Of a stretch of DNA of 39,916 nucleotides, positions 1 to 7,648 are shown in pieces (within the stretch, counting starts at the first letter, position 1; each line of letters starts with the position of its first letter). The stretch covers positions 1 to 39,916 of the forward strand of contig NZ_JAKGSD010000068.1 of NCBI RefSeq assembly GCF_021654135.1, in the 5' to 3' direction. This DNA comes from Amycolatopsis tucumanensis (GTDB lineage: Bacteria; Actinomycetota; Actinomycetes; Mycobacteriales; Pseudonocardiaceae). Under the pieces are notes generated by a model. It made no database searches. It saw only the letters and a list, made by a program, of their open reading frames with translations, and had not been told where the DNA came from. The translations under genes were made by a program, and so were the position numbers.

Positions 1-110
1 GGCATGTTCGGCTTGCGGTGAGCACGGAGGTTGCGGCCCTGGCTCAAGGTGATCGTTGCGTGTCAGGCGACGGGATGACCACCCAGCTCGGGGTGTGTTC
101 GGCGCTTTGG

Positions 111-1196
111 CTAGCGCTGGGTGGCTTGGCGGTAGGCCGCCAGTGTGGTCTCCGCCGTGCGGCGCCAGGTGAAGCTCGCCGCGTGGGCGCGTCGCTCCAC
201 GGACCTCGACGCCAGCGGGGCCTCCGCCACGGCCTCGCGCAGCGCGGTGATCAGGGCGTCCACCTCGCCGTACGGTGCGAACCGCGCGAAGCCGCCCGAG
301 ATCTCCCTCAGCGCGGGGATGTCCGAGCACACCACGGGCACGTCCGAGGCCAGCGCCTCCAGCACGGGCAGGCCGAACCCCTCGTCCCGGGACGGGAGCA
401 CCAGCGCGGCCGCCCCGGCCATCACGTTGTGCAGGTCCCGTTCGGACAGGTAGCCGAGGCGGCGGCTGCGGGGCGTGCCGGGCGCGGGACCCGGGCCGGA
501 AAACACCAGCGGCGGCAGGTCTTCGGCCGCGGCGTGGGCCTTCAACAACCAGTCCATGCCCTTGCGCGGACCGGCCGCGCCGACGAACAACAGGTACCGC
601 TCCGGCAGCCCGAGGCGTTCGCGCATCGGCTCGTCCGGCGGGCGGCCGGTGAACCACGCCGCGTCCACCCCGAGCGGCGTCACCACGACCTTGTCGCGGT
701 CCACGTCGAGCCGGGTCGCCACCGCGTCCGCCACCGCGGCCGTCGGCGTGCAGATCACGTCGGCGCGGGCGGCGCCGCGGCGCACCAGCTCCGGCAGTTC
801 GCGGTCGCTGGGCGGCAACTCGCCGGGCGCGTCGAGGAACGCCAGATCATGGATGGTCAGGACGCCCGCGGCCCGCACCGCGCCGGGCAGCACGAAGTTC
901 GTCCCGTGCACCACGTCCGCGCGTCCGGCGAACAGCTCGATCGGCGGGAACGTCGACCGCAGCCACGCCTTGCGCAGCATCCGCGCGGCGACCGGCATGC
1001 CCCGCGCCCGCGCGCCGTGCGGGAGCACGTAACGCAACCGCCGCCAGCCGCGCAAGGTGAACGCCACCGCACGCATGTCCACATCGGACATCGAAGCGAG
1101 CTCTTCGGCCAGTGACGCCGTGTAGCGCCCGATGCCGGTCCGGTCACCCAGCAACGGGGTGCCGTCCAGCAGGACCCGGAGCGCTCGCTCAGCCAC
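111..1196 (-). CDS. GT4-family glycosyltransferase
   Basis: This 361-residue protein resembles retaining GT-B glycosyltransferases of family GT4, which transfer a sugar from a nucleotide sugar to a glycan or lipid-linked acceptor at the cytoplasmic membrane. The N-terminus has the glycine-rich acceptor-side signature DGTPLL..GIGRYT (about residues 11-27). The C-terminal donor domain has the GT4 E-x7-E motif EGFGLPVLE (E272-E280) followed by a DIPALREI segment. The GTG start overlaps the end of the upstream fusion glycosyltransferase by 8 bp, so the two are translationally coupled as the last genes of a leftward operon. It is a paralogue of the two GT4 genes at 4654 and 5746. The sugar and the acceptor cannot be read from the sequence. 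An envelope polysaccharide role is inferred from nearby wbbL and manB. Confidence 0.85.
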   Translation of the reverse strand: MAERALRVLLDGTPLLGDRTGIGRYTASLAEELASMSDVDMRAVAFTLRGWRRLRYVLPHGARARGMPVAARMLRKAWLRSTFPPIELFAGRADVVHGTNFVLPGAVRAAGVLTIHDLAFLDAPGELPPSDRELPELVRRGAARADVICTPTAAVADAVATRLDVDRDKVVVTPLGVDAAWFTGRPPDEPMRERLGLPERYLLFVGAAGPRKGMDWLLKAHAAAEDLPPLVFSGPGPAPGTPRSRRLGYLSERDLHNVMAGAAALVLPSRDEGFGLPVLEALASDVPVVCSDIPALREISGGFARFAPYGEVDALITALREAVAEAPLASRSVERRAHAASFTWRRTAETTLAAYRQATQR

Positions 1197-3693
1197 GACG
1201 GCGGGCTACCTTCCGCACCCGGCCCGCGACCCGCCGCGCCAGCTCCTTCGGGCCGCCGTCGGCGAGGTACTCCTTCACCAGAGCCAGATCCCGCCGCACC
1301 GCCTCCGCACCACGCGGCGGCACCTCCGCGGTCAGCGGAGCCGAGCCGATCAGGCGGTCCGCCGCCGGGCGCGGGTCGCGGCAGAACTCCACCAGCGGAG
1401 CCAGCGCCGTCGGCCACGCGAACCGCTGCGCCACGACCTCGATCCGCGCGCGGCACTCGGCGGCGAAGTCCTCGTCGTACAGCACCCGCTCCAGCGCGTC
1501 GGCCAGCGCGTCGACGTCCTCCGCGGGCACCACGACACCGAGCTTCTCGTCGCGGACCAGGTCGGCGAACGCGTCGCCGTCCGTGGTCACGATCGGCAGC
1601 CCCGCCCACAGGTAGTCCAGCACGCGGGTGCGGAACGCGAACGTGGTCTCCACGTGCTCGTAGTGCGTCGTCACGCCGCAGTTCGCGTCGAGCAGCCAGT
1701 TCTGCCGCTCACCGAAGGGCACCCACTGCTCGTTGAAGTAGACGTGCTTGTCGGTCAGCCCGAGCCGGTCGGCCAGGTGGATCGTGCGCGCGCCGATGTC
1801 CATCTCGGCGACCTCGGGGTTCGGGTGCTTCATCCCGAGGAACACCAGCTTCACGTCCGGCCGCCGCTGCCGCAGCCGGTCGATGGCGTGCACCAGCGTC
1901 AGCGGGTCGAACCAGCTGTAGACGCCACCCGCCCACAGCACGACCCGGTCGGCGCCGTCGATGTCCAGCGTTGCCCGCAGGCCAGGACCGGTGCGCACCG
2001 GCGGCTCCGGCGACAGGCCGAACGGGACGACCGACAGCAGCGACTGCGTGGTCGGGTCCGCGTCGTACAGCCGCGGCGACAGGCGGCCCAGCGCGGCCAG
2101 GTGCCCCAGCCAGAACAGCCGCTGCCGCTCCGAGGCGCACAGGAAGAAGTCACCGCGCAGCAGCTGCGCGTCCAGCACCCGCGTCACCCCGGCCAGATCG
2201 GCGGCACGACGGTCGTCCGGCGCGCTCTTGCCCTGCTCCAGCAGCTCTAGGTGCATCGGGTCGTACAGGTCGCAGACCACGATCTTGCTGGAGTCCTGCG
2301 CCTTCAGCGCGGGCGCCATCTCCAGCACGTGACCCTGCAGGATCACGATGTCCGCCCACTCGACCGGCTCGGTCAGATCCCGCTTCTTCGCCGCGCTCAC
2401 CGGGAACGGCGCGGGCGGCGGCGCGGCCAGCGGGTTGACCGTGACCAGGCGCACGTCGTGCTCGGCGGACAGCACGGTGGCGATGTTCCAGGCGCGGATC
2501 GCCGGGCCCGCCATGCGGTCGGTGATCGCGTCGCCGGTGATCACCAGGACCTTGCGGCGCTGCCCGAACACGGCCTCGATGCCGAAGACGTCGGCCAGGA
2601 TGTCGTGCGCGTCCAGGTAACGCGGCAGGGGATAGGCCGGCTCCATCGCCTTGCGCATGAGCGGGATCAGGTCGGCGTCGGTGCGCACGCGCGCGGCCTG
2701 CTCGGCGGCGCGCGACTCGGCCAGCGACGGCAGCAGCTCGACGAACTGGTCGATGGCCAGCACCCCGGCGAGCGTGGTGCGCGGGATCGCCACCGGCGCG
2801 GTCTCGACCGGGCCGGCCTTGGCGAGGTCCAGCTGCGTCGGGTCCAGCTCGCCCCGGGCGGTGGCGCGGCGCACGGCCAGCGCCAGCGCGGCGGGCAGCA
2901 CCTTCGCGAGCGTCTCGTCGGAGAGGTTCTTGTAGAGGGCGGCGAGAGCGTTGCGCTCCAACAGGAACGTCTCCCGGCCGGTGTCCGGGGCGTCCACTTC
3001 GGACATCGTGCCGTGGTGGCGGTGGTAGGCCACCGACTCCGGCACGTACCGCACGCGCCAGCCGCGCAGGTTGAGCCGCCAGCCCAGGTCGACGTCCTCG
3101 TAGAACATGAAGAAGCGCTCGTCGAACCCGCCGAGCGCATGGAACACCTCGGCGCGCACGAACATCGCCGAGCCGGTGGCGAACAACACGTCCTTGGCGA
3201 CGTCGTGCTCGCCGGGCGCGACGTCGGCCAGCGGACCGCCGGCGTGCCGCTTGTAGCCCATGCCGAACCAGGTCAGGCCGGCGTCCACGAAGTCCACGCC
3301 GGTGCCGTCCCAGTCCAGGACCTTGCTGGCCACGGCGGCGACCGTCGGCTCGGCGCGCAGCACGTCGACCGCCGCCTTCGCCCACGCGGCGTCCGGGCGG
3401 GCGTCGTTGTTGAGGAACGCGAGCACGCTGCCGCGGGCGTGCCGGGCGCCGAGGTTGCAGCCGCCCGCGAAGCCGGTGTTGGCGCCGGACTCGATCACCC
3501 GCGCGTCGCCGGCCGCGGCCTTGATGCGCGCGACGTCGTCACCGCCCGAGGCGTTGTCGACGACCAGCACCTCGAGCTCCGGGTAGTCGAGGTCCTCGCG
3601 CAGGGCGCGCAGGCAGGCGATCGTGTGCTCCGCGCCCCGGTAGTTCACCAAGATCACCGAGACCAGCGGCAGTGGTGTGTCCCCCTGGACCAA
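1189..3693 (-). CDS. Two-domain glycosyltransferase (GT2 + GT-B fusion)
   Basis: This 834-residue protein has two catalytic modules. Residues about 10-240 form a GT2 (GT-A) domain: SVILVNYRG, an acidic NNDARPD donor/metal motif, and the GGFDERFFMFYEDVDLGWRL type segment typical of rhamnosyltransferase-like GT2 enzymes. From about residue 375 a GT-B/GT4-like domain follows (KVLVITGDAITDRMAGPAIR, then a C-terminal FRTRVLDYLWAGLPIV segment). At the usual second glutamate of E-x7-E there is an aspartate (VLDYL), so this is not a canonical GT4. A TTG start is chosen because a GGAGGT ribosome-binding site lies 6 nt upstream. The gene lies 36 bp after a GT2 gene and overlaps the next GT4. Consecutive addition of two sugars to one acceptor is an inference from the fusion. 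Confidence 0.85.
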   Translation of the reverse strand: MVQGDTPLPLVSVILVNYRGAEHTIACLRALREDLDYPELEVLVVDNASGGDDVARIKAAAGDARVIESGANTGFAGGCNLGARHARGSVLAFLNNDARPDAAWAKAAVDVLRAEPTVAAVASKVLDWDGTGVDFVDAGLTWFGMGYKRHAGGPLADVAPGEHDVAKDVLFATGSAMFVRAEVFHALGGFDERFFMFYEDVDLGWRLNLRGWRVRYVPESVAYHRHHGTMSEVDAPDTGRETFLLERNALAALYKNLSDETLAKVLPAALALAVRRATARGELDPTQLDLAKAGPVETAPVAIPRTTLAGVLAIDQFVELLPSLAESRAAEQAARVRTDADLIPLMRKAMEPAYPLPRYLDAHDILADVFGIEAVFGQRRKVLVITGDAITDRMAGPAIRAWNIATVLSAEHDVRLVTVNPLAAPPPAPFPVSAAKKRDLTEPVEWADIVILQGHVLEMAPALKAQDSSKIVVCDLYDPMHLELLEQGKSAPDDRRAADLAGVTRVLDAQLLRGDFFLCASERQRLFWLGHLAALGRLSPRLYDADPTTQSLLSVVPFGLSPEPPVRTGPGLRATLDIDGADRVVLWAGGVYSWFDPLTLVHAIDRLRQRRPDVKLVFLGMKHPNPEVAEMDIGARTIHLADRLGLTDKHVYFNEQWVPFGERQNWLLDANCGVTTHYEHVETTFAFRTRVLDYLWAGLPIVTTDGDAFADLVRDEKLGVVVPAEDVDALADALERVLYDEDFAAECRARIEVVAQRFAWPTALAPLVEFCRDPRPAADRLIGSAPLTAEVPPRGAEAVRRDLALVKEYLADGGPKELARRVAGRVRKVARRRG

Positions 3694-3729
3694 CGCCCGA
3701 CCTCCGTACTCGCCGTATGTCCGGAGAGA

Positions 3730-4635
3730 CTATCGGGAGGTCCAGGCCGCCCAGACCGCGCCTCGGGAGACGGTCGAGCGGCGCGTGATCGACTTCCGCG
3801 CGGCCAGCGCGCCGGGCAGCCGGAGGACCACTTCGCCGAGCACGCGGCACCGCAGGCCCAGGCGGAAATTGGGCGCTTCGGGCACGTTCCGCTTGATCGG
3901 CAGCAGGGCGGTGATCGCGGCGAACCGGGCCAGTTCGCGGGCGGCGATCCCGGCGGGGGCGCACCGCAGGAGGGTGAGCAGGCGGTTGCGTTCGTTCCAC
4001 TGGTGGAAGCTCTCGGATCCCGGGTTCGTGCTGGCGCCGTGCCGGTGTGTGACACGGGCCGTGGTGACCGTCACGATGTCGTGCCCGGCCAGCCGCAGCC
4101 GCCACGCGGTGTCGGTGTCCTCGTAGTAGCAGAAGAAGCTCGCCGGCACCCCGCCCACTTCGCGAAGCGTGCGGGTGCGGATCAGCGCGGCGCCGCCGCA
4201 GAAGCCGAAGGCCGGGGTCTCCGTGGTGTCGTAGCCGTGGCCGTCCGGGGTGAGGTTCACGCCGAGGGATTGGACCTGTCCGTCGACGTGTTCCAGGCGC
4301 GACCCGGCGGCCGCGGCGTCGCCGATGTGGTCCTCCAGCTCGGCGAGCCAGTCGGGGGCGGGGGCGGCGTCGTCGTTGAGCCACACGGTGAATTCGGTGT
4401 CCACTTCGGACAGCGCGTGTGCCGTGGCGCCCGCGTAGCCGACGTTGCGGGGCAGGCGGACAACCTCCGGCGCGGACGGGTGCGTGGCCAGCAGGCGGGC
4501 GGTGCCGTCGTCGGAGGCGTTGTCGATCACGAGCAGCCGGTGCGGGCGCGTCTGGGCGGCGAGGGCGTCCAGGCAGGCGGTGACGTGCGCGGCGCCGCGC
4601 CAGGTGACCACCACGACGGTGCTGCGGATCGGCAC
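3730..4635 (-). CDS. GT2-family glycosyltransferase
   Basis: A 301-residue single-domain GT2 protein. It begins VPIRSTVVVVTWRG, has the DNASDDGT nucleotide-binding stretch, an acidic LNDDAAPAPDWL motif, and FCYYEDTDTAWRL, the usual acceptor/catalytic region of rhamnosyl- and galactosyltransferase-like GT2 enzymes. The NERNRLLTLL tail motif is also common in this group. The open frame extends far upstream, but the homologous region starts at this GTG. A TATTCT box ends 6 nt before it on the minus strand, consistent with a leaderless mRNA. It is the first gene of the leftward operon leading to the fusion enzyme and the GT4. The divergent gene starts only 18 bp away. Confidence 0.83.
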   Translation of the reverse strand: MPIRSTVVVVTWRGAAHVTACLDALAAQTRPHRLLVIDNASDDGTARLLATHPSAPEVVRLPRNVGYAGATAHALSEVDTEFTVWLNDDAAPAPDWLAELEDHIGDAAAAGSRLEHVDGQVQSLGVNLTPDGHGYDTTETPAFGFCGGAALIRTRTLREVGGVPASFFCYYEDTDTAWRLRLAGHDIVTVTTARVTHRHGASTNPGSESFHQWNERNRLLTLLRCAPAGIAARELARFAAITALLPIKRNVPEAPNFRLGLRCRVLGEVVLRLPGALAARKSITRRSTVSRGAVWAAWTSR

Positions 4636-4640
4636 ACCGG

Positions 4641-4648
4641 GAGAATAC
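4641..4648. promoter_or_regulatory. Overlapping divergent -10 elements (bidirectional leaderless promoter)
   Basis: The 18 bp between the divergent GTG starts at 4635 and 4654 hold GAGAAT (plus strand, 4641-4646) and TATTCT (minus strand, 4647-4642). They are two -10-like hexamers sharing five base pairs. GAGAAT ends 7 nt before the plus start and TATTCT ends 6 nt before the minus start. That is the spacing expected when transcription begins at the start codon. No clear -35 box was seen on either side. Confidence 0.5.
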
Positions 4649-4653
4649 GGGCC

Positions 4654-5703
4654 GTGCCGGAACTCGTGGTCATCGCCGAGCAGTTGCTCGCGCCCGTGCC
4701 GGGCGGGACGGGCCGCTACACCGCGGAGCTGCTGCGCGCGCTGGCCGAGACTGCGCCGCCCGGGTGGACGGTGTCGGCCGTCACCGCGCGGCACGCGGAA
4801 GGGTTGCCGGGCGCGCGGATGCTGCCGTTGCCGCCGCGGGCGCTGGTCGCGGCGTGGCAGGCCGGGCTGCCGTACTGGCCGGGTGGGGACGCGGTGCACG
4901 CGCCGACCCCGCTGGCCCCGGCGCGGGTGCCGCGCGGCCGGACGTTGTCGGTGACCGTGCACGACACCGTCCCGTGGACGCACCCGGAAACGCTGACGCC
5001 GCGCGGGGTGCGCTGGCACCGCGCGGTGATCGCGCGCGCGGCCCGGCGTGCTTCGGGGCTCGTCGTGCCGACGCGGGCGGTGGCGGACGACCTGCGCGCG
5101 CGGGTGCCGGTCGAGGTGCCGGTGACCGTGGCCGGGCACGGCGCGGCGGACGTGTTCACCCGCGACGACCTGCCCGAAGTGGACGTGCCGGATCGGTACG
5201 TGCTGGCGATCGGGACCATCGAGCCGCGCAAGGGGATCGACGTCCTGGTCGAGGCGGTGGCGCGGCTCGGCGTGCCGCTGCTGCTCGCGGGGCAGCCGGG
5301 CTGGGGTGGTCTGGACCCGGTCGCGATGGCCGGGGACCGGGCGGACGTGCGGGTTCTGGGGCGGTTGAACGACGTTTCGCTCGCCGCGGTGCTGCGGCGC
5401 GCGTCCGTGCTGGCGGCGCCGAGCGTCGCGGAGGGGTTCGGGTTGCCGGTGCTGGAGGCGATGGCCGCCGGGGTGCCGGTGGTGCACTCGGACACTCCGG
5501 CGCTGGTCGAGGTCGCCGGGGGAGCGGGAGTGGAGTTCCCGCGCGGGGACGCGGCGGCGCTGGCAGCGGCGTTGCAGGAGGTGTTGTCCAGTCCGGAACT
5601 CGCGGCTGACCTGGTCGCTCGCGGACGGGCGCGGGCGGCGTCGTTCTCCTGGGCGGGCGCGGCGCGGGCTGTGTGGGCGGTTCACGACCGCACCACTTCG
5701 TGA
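4654..5703 (+). CDS. GT4-family glycosyltransferase
   Basis: A 349-residue GT-B enzyme of family GT4. The N-terminal acceptor-domain signature is PVPGGTGRYTAELL. The donor domain carries GTIEPRKGIDVLVEA and the E-x7-E motif EGFGLPVLE (E260-E268), followed by SDTPALVEVAGGAG. The GTG start is chosen because the sequence upstream belongs to the opposite gene and a -10-like box sits 7 nt away. The next GT4 gene starts 42 bp downstream on the same strand but has its own promoter-like box. It is closely similar in layout to the genes at 111 and 5746, suggesting duplication within the locus. Donor and acceptor are unknown; mannose or rhamnose transfer to an envelope glycan is plausible but inferred. 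Confidence 0.83.
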   Translation: MPELVVIAEQLLAPVPGGTGRYTAELLRALAETAPPGWTVSAVTARHAEGLPGARMLPLPPRALVAAWQAGLPYWPGGDAVHAPTPLAPARVPRGRTLSVTVHDTVPWTHPETLTPRGVRWHRAVIARAARRASGLVVPTRAVADDLRARVPVEVPVTVAGHGAADVFTRDDLPEVDVPDRYVLAIGTIEPRKGIDVLVEAVARLGVPLLLAGQPGWGGLDPVAMAGDRADVRVLGRLNDVSLAAVLRRASVLAAPSVAEGFGLPVLEAMAAGVPVVHSDTPALVEVAGGAGVEFPRGDAAALAAALQEVLSSPELAADLVARGRARAASFSWAGAARAVWAVHDRTTS

Positions 5704-5733
5704 GTTCCTGACCACCGCGATCCCGATCAGCCG

Positions 5734-5739
5734 TACCCT
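5734..5739 (+). promoter_or_regulatory. -10 element of leaderless GT4 gene
   Basis: TACCCT fits the actinobacterial TANNNT -10 consensus and ends 6 nt before the GTG at 5746. There is no Shine-Dalgarno sequence between them. This supports a leaderless transcript and the chosen start. Confidence 0.5.
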
Positions 5740-5745
5740 GCACGA

Positions 5746-6894
5746 GTGGGAAGAGGCGAACCCAGCGTCCTGATCGATGCCACGGCCGTGCCGGCGGACC
5801 GGGGCGGGGTCGGGCGCTACGTGGACTCGCTGGTCGCGGCGCTGGACGAAGGCGGCGCGCCGATCACCGTGGTCTGCCAGCCGCGTGACTTCCGGCTCTT
5901 CGACCGGCTCGCGCCGCGCTCGCGGGTCGTCCCGGCGGTCCAGTCCACCGCCACGCGCACCGCGCGGCTGATCTGGGAGCAGACGACGCTGCCGTCGCTG
6001 GCGCGGCGGCTCGGGGTGGACGTGGTGCACTCGCCGCACTACACGATGCCCCTGGCTGGGCCGTCGGCGTCGGTGGTGACGTTGCACGACGCGACGTTCT
6101 TCACCGACGCGGTGCTGCACTCGTCGGTGAAGGCGCGGTTCTTCCGCGGGTGGACGCGGACGGCGTTGCAGCGGGCGACGTTGTGCGTGGTGCCGTCGAA
6201 GGCGACCGCGTCGGAGCTGGCGCGGGTGGCCCGTCCGCGGCGGCAGCCGGAGATCATCGAGCACGGGGTCGATGTGGAGCGCTTCCACCCGCCGACGCCG
6301 GACGAGGTGCGGGCCGCGCGGGCGGCGATCGGCCTGGAGCGGATGCCGTACGTGGCGTTCCTGGGGGCGCTGGAGCCGCGGAAGAACGTGCCCGCGTTGA
6401 TCCGGGGTTTCGTGAAGGCGGTGGAGAACCGGCCCGACCCGCCCGCGCTCGTGCTGGCCGGCCAGCCGGGCTGGGACACGCAGGTGGAGAAGGCGCTGGC
6501 GGCGGCGCCGTTGCGGCTGCGGGTGATCCGGGCCGGGTACCTGCCGTTCGACTCGCTGGCGGGTTTCCTCGGCGGGGCGGAGCTGGTGGCCTACCCGAGC
6601 CTCGGTGAGGGCTTCGGACTGCCGGTCCTGGAGGCGATGGCCTGTGGGGCCTGCGTGCTCACCACCCGGCGCCTGTCGCTACCCGAGGTAGGCGGCGACG
6701 CGGTCGCGTACTGCGGCGTCGGCCCCGGCGACGTGGCGGTGGCGCTGGGCGAACTGCTGGACGACCCCGCCCGCCGGGCGTCCCTCGCATCGGCCGCCCA
6801 GAGGCGCGCGAAGGAATTCTCGTGGGCCACGAGCGCCGACAAGCACCGCGAGGCGTACGCGAAGGCGTGGCACCTGCACAAGCGGGAGCAGTAG
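5746..6894 (+). CDS. GT4-family glycosyltransferase
   Basis: A 382-residue GT4 (GT-B fold) glycosyltransferase. The N-terminus reads VLIDATAVPADRGGVGRYVDSL, a Rossmann strand followed by the glycine-rich acceptor loop. LGALEPRKNVPALI marks the donor domain. EGFGLPVLE (E288-E296) is the conserved E-x7-E phosphate/sugar-binding motif. The C-terminus is lysine- and histidine-rich (KAWHLHKREQ), a possible membrane-surface contact. The GTG start is placed by a TACCCT box 6 nt upstream. It follows the preceding GT4 by 42 bp. Its product probably belongs to the same glycan pathway, though no substrate can be assigned. Confidence 0.85.
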   Translation: MGRGEPSVLIDATAVPADRGGVGRYVDSLVAALDEGGAPITVVCQPRDFRLFDRLAPRSRVVPAVQSTATRTARLIWEQTTLPSLARRLGVDVVHSPHYTMPLAGPSASVVTLHDATFFTDAVLHSSVKARFFRGWTRTALQRATLCVVPSKATASELARVARPRRQPEIIEHGVDVERFHPPTPDEVRAARAAIGLERMPYVAFLGALEPRKNVPALIRGFVKAVENRPDPPALVLAGQPGWDTQVEKALAAAPLRLRVIRAGYLPFDSLAGFLGGAELVAYPSLGEGFGLPVLEAMACGACVLTTRRLSLPEVGGDAVAYCGVGPGDVAVALGELLDDPARRASLASAAQRRAKEFSWATSADKHREAYAKAWHLHKREQ

Positions 6895-6897
6895 CCG

Positions 6898-6928
6898 TTG
6901 GACGGTGTTCGGCCGGATGGGGTATAGT
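6898..6928 (+). promoter_or_regulatory. Promoter-like element of candidate small RNA
   Basis: TTGGAC (6898-6903) and TATAGT (6923-6928) are separated by 19 bp. They lie just after the stop of the GT4 gene, in the gap between two convergent genes, where no protein start follows. TATAGT is the best -10 hexamer in the first 10 kb. The 19-bp spacer is slightly long. Confidence 0.45.
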
Positions 6929-6933
6929 CATTG

Positions 6934-7000
6934 ACGCGAGGCCCCCGTAGGGCCGAGAAGTGAGCCCGTGACGCGTCCGGACGGTCGTCTCACGGGCTTT
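6934..7000 (+). ncRNA. Candidate intergenic small RNA, about 67 nt
   Basis: The predicted transcript runs from about 6934 (6 nt after TATAGT) to the end of a terminator-like hairpin. It would contain a first hairpin GGCCC-CCGTA-GGGCC (6940-6954) and a second hairpin, AGCCCGTGA (6963-6971) pairing with TCACGGGCT (6990-6998), followed by a short T run. The gap separates the convergent GT4 and DUF3800-like genes. A transcript from this promoter would end just before the antisense side of the DUF3800-like gene. I do not recognise an Rfam family. A three-codon reading frame between the hairpins is too short to interpret. Confidence 0.4.
6963..7000 (+). terminator. Hairpin terminator between convergent genes
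   Basis: A 9-bp perfect stem, AGCCCGTGA/TCACGGGCT, encloses an 18-nt interior that itself contains the palindrome GTCCGGAC. It is followed by TTT on the plus strand. It could terminate the GT4 gene, the candidate sRNA and, because it is symmetric, the opposing gene. Confidence 0.5.
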
Positions 7001-7007
7001 GCGCTGT

Positions 7008-7571
7008 CTAGACCTCGGTCACCTTCGTCACCACCGGCATGATCCGGCGTCGCCAGTCGCCGCCCGCGCCGTAGCACCACGCCACGGCGTCCGGGATCCA
7101 CAGCAGGGGAGTGCCGGCCGAGTTCAGGTGCTCGTAGGTGATGTTCGTGTCGGCGGGGCGGCGGCCGAGGGTTCGGTAGATCGTCGTCCGGTCGTGCCTG
7201 TCGCGGAGGTCGCGGCTGTCGAACACCAGCCGGTGCGCGTTGAGGTCCATGAGGTCCCGCACGGCCCGCTCGAGGCAGCGTTGCCGGTCCTGCTCCTCGG
7301 TCTTGGGCGTCCTGCCGGTCGCGTAGATGTAGGTCGTGACGGGCAGGCCCGCGATCCGGTCGGCGAGCAGCCGTCGGCGCGGCGGCTTCTCGGTCTTGAA
7401 GTGCAACTCGCGCTGACCCGGCAGGAGCAGCGTCGTGAGCTGCTTGCGGGCAGGCGAGAGCTGCGCGGGATCCACGACCGCGACACAGATGAGGTAGGTC
7501 TGCGCCCGGGCGGATTCGTCGATGAAGGCGTGAACCGGCACCAAGCCATCTTGGACGAGCAGTACACGCAC
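7008..7571 (-). CDS. DUF3800-like protein
   Basis: A protein of about 187 residues. Its N-terminal segment VPVHAFIDESARAQTYLICVAVV resembles the first strand and acidic DES motif of DUF3800 proteins. These are an uncharacterised family with a predicted nuclease-like fold, often found in variable or mobile regions. Other visible motifs are LHFKTEKPPRR, YIYATGRTPKTEEQDRQRC and LVFDSRDLRDRHDR, plausible acidic/basic catalytic clusters. The GTG at 7571 is chosen; another GTG at 7541 begins directly before the DES motif. The frame continues to 7649, but the extra residues look non-coding. It sits alone between glycosyltransferase genes, convergent with the GT4 and divergent from wbbL, so it looks like an insertion into the locus. 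Function is unknown. Confidence 0.6.
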   Translation of the reverse strand: MRVLLVQDGLVPVHAFIDESARAQTYLICVAVVDPAQLSPARKQLTTLLLPGQRELHFKTEKPPRRRLLADRIAGLPVTTYIYATGRTPKTEEQDRQRCLERAVRDLMDLNAHRLVFDSRDLRDRHDRTTIYRTLGRRPADTNITYEHLNSAGTPLLWIPDAVAWCYGAGGDWRRRIMPVVTKVTEV

Positions 7572-7648
7572 GACTGCGCGCGGTAGCGGACTGCCGCGGC
7601 AGCGAACCGAGGGGTGCCTGCCCCGTCGCGCTCCGTAGTGGGGGCACA

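Noticed and set aside
1..110. Plus-strand frame at the left edge
   Set aside because: It continues as antisense of the GT4 gene and shows no protein-like features; nothing else is visible in the first 110 bp.
2251..5703. Very long plus-strand open frame over the leftward glycosyltransferase genes
   Set aside because: Only its last part (from 4654) has protein-like sequence. The rest is Arg/His/Gly-rich antisense of two good glycosyltransferase genes, as expected at this GC content.
3730..6288. 852-codon minus-strand frame
   Set aside because: Only 3730-4635 has GT2 motifs. The upstream part is the antisense of the two GT4 genes.
6901..7000. tRNA-like hairpins
   Set aside because: No cloverleaf, anticodon stem or T-loop consensus could be drawn. 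Two simple hairpins fit a small RNA or terminator better.
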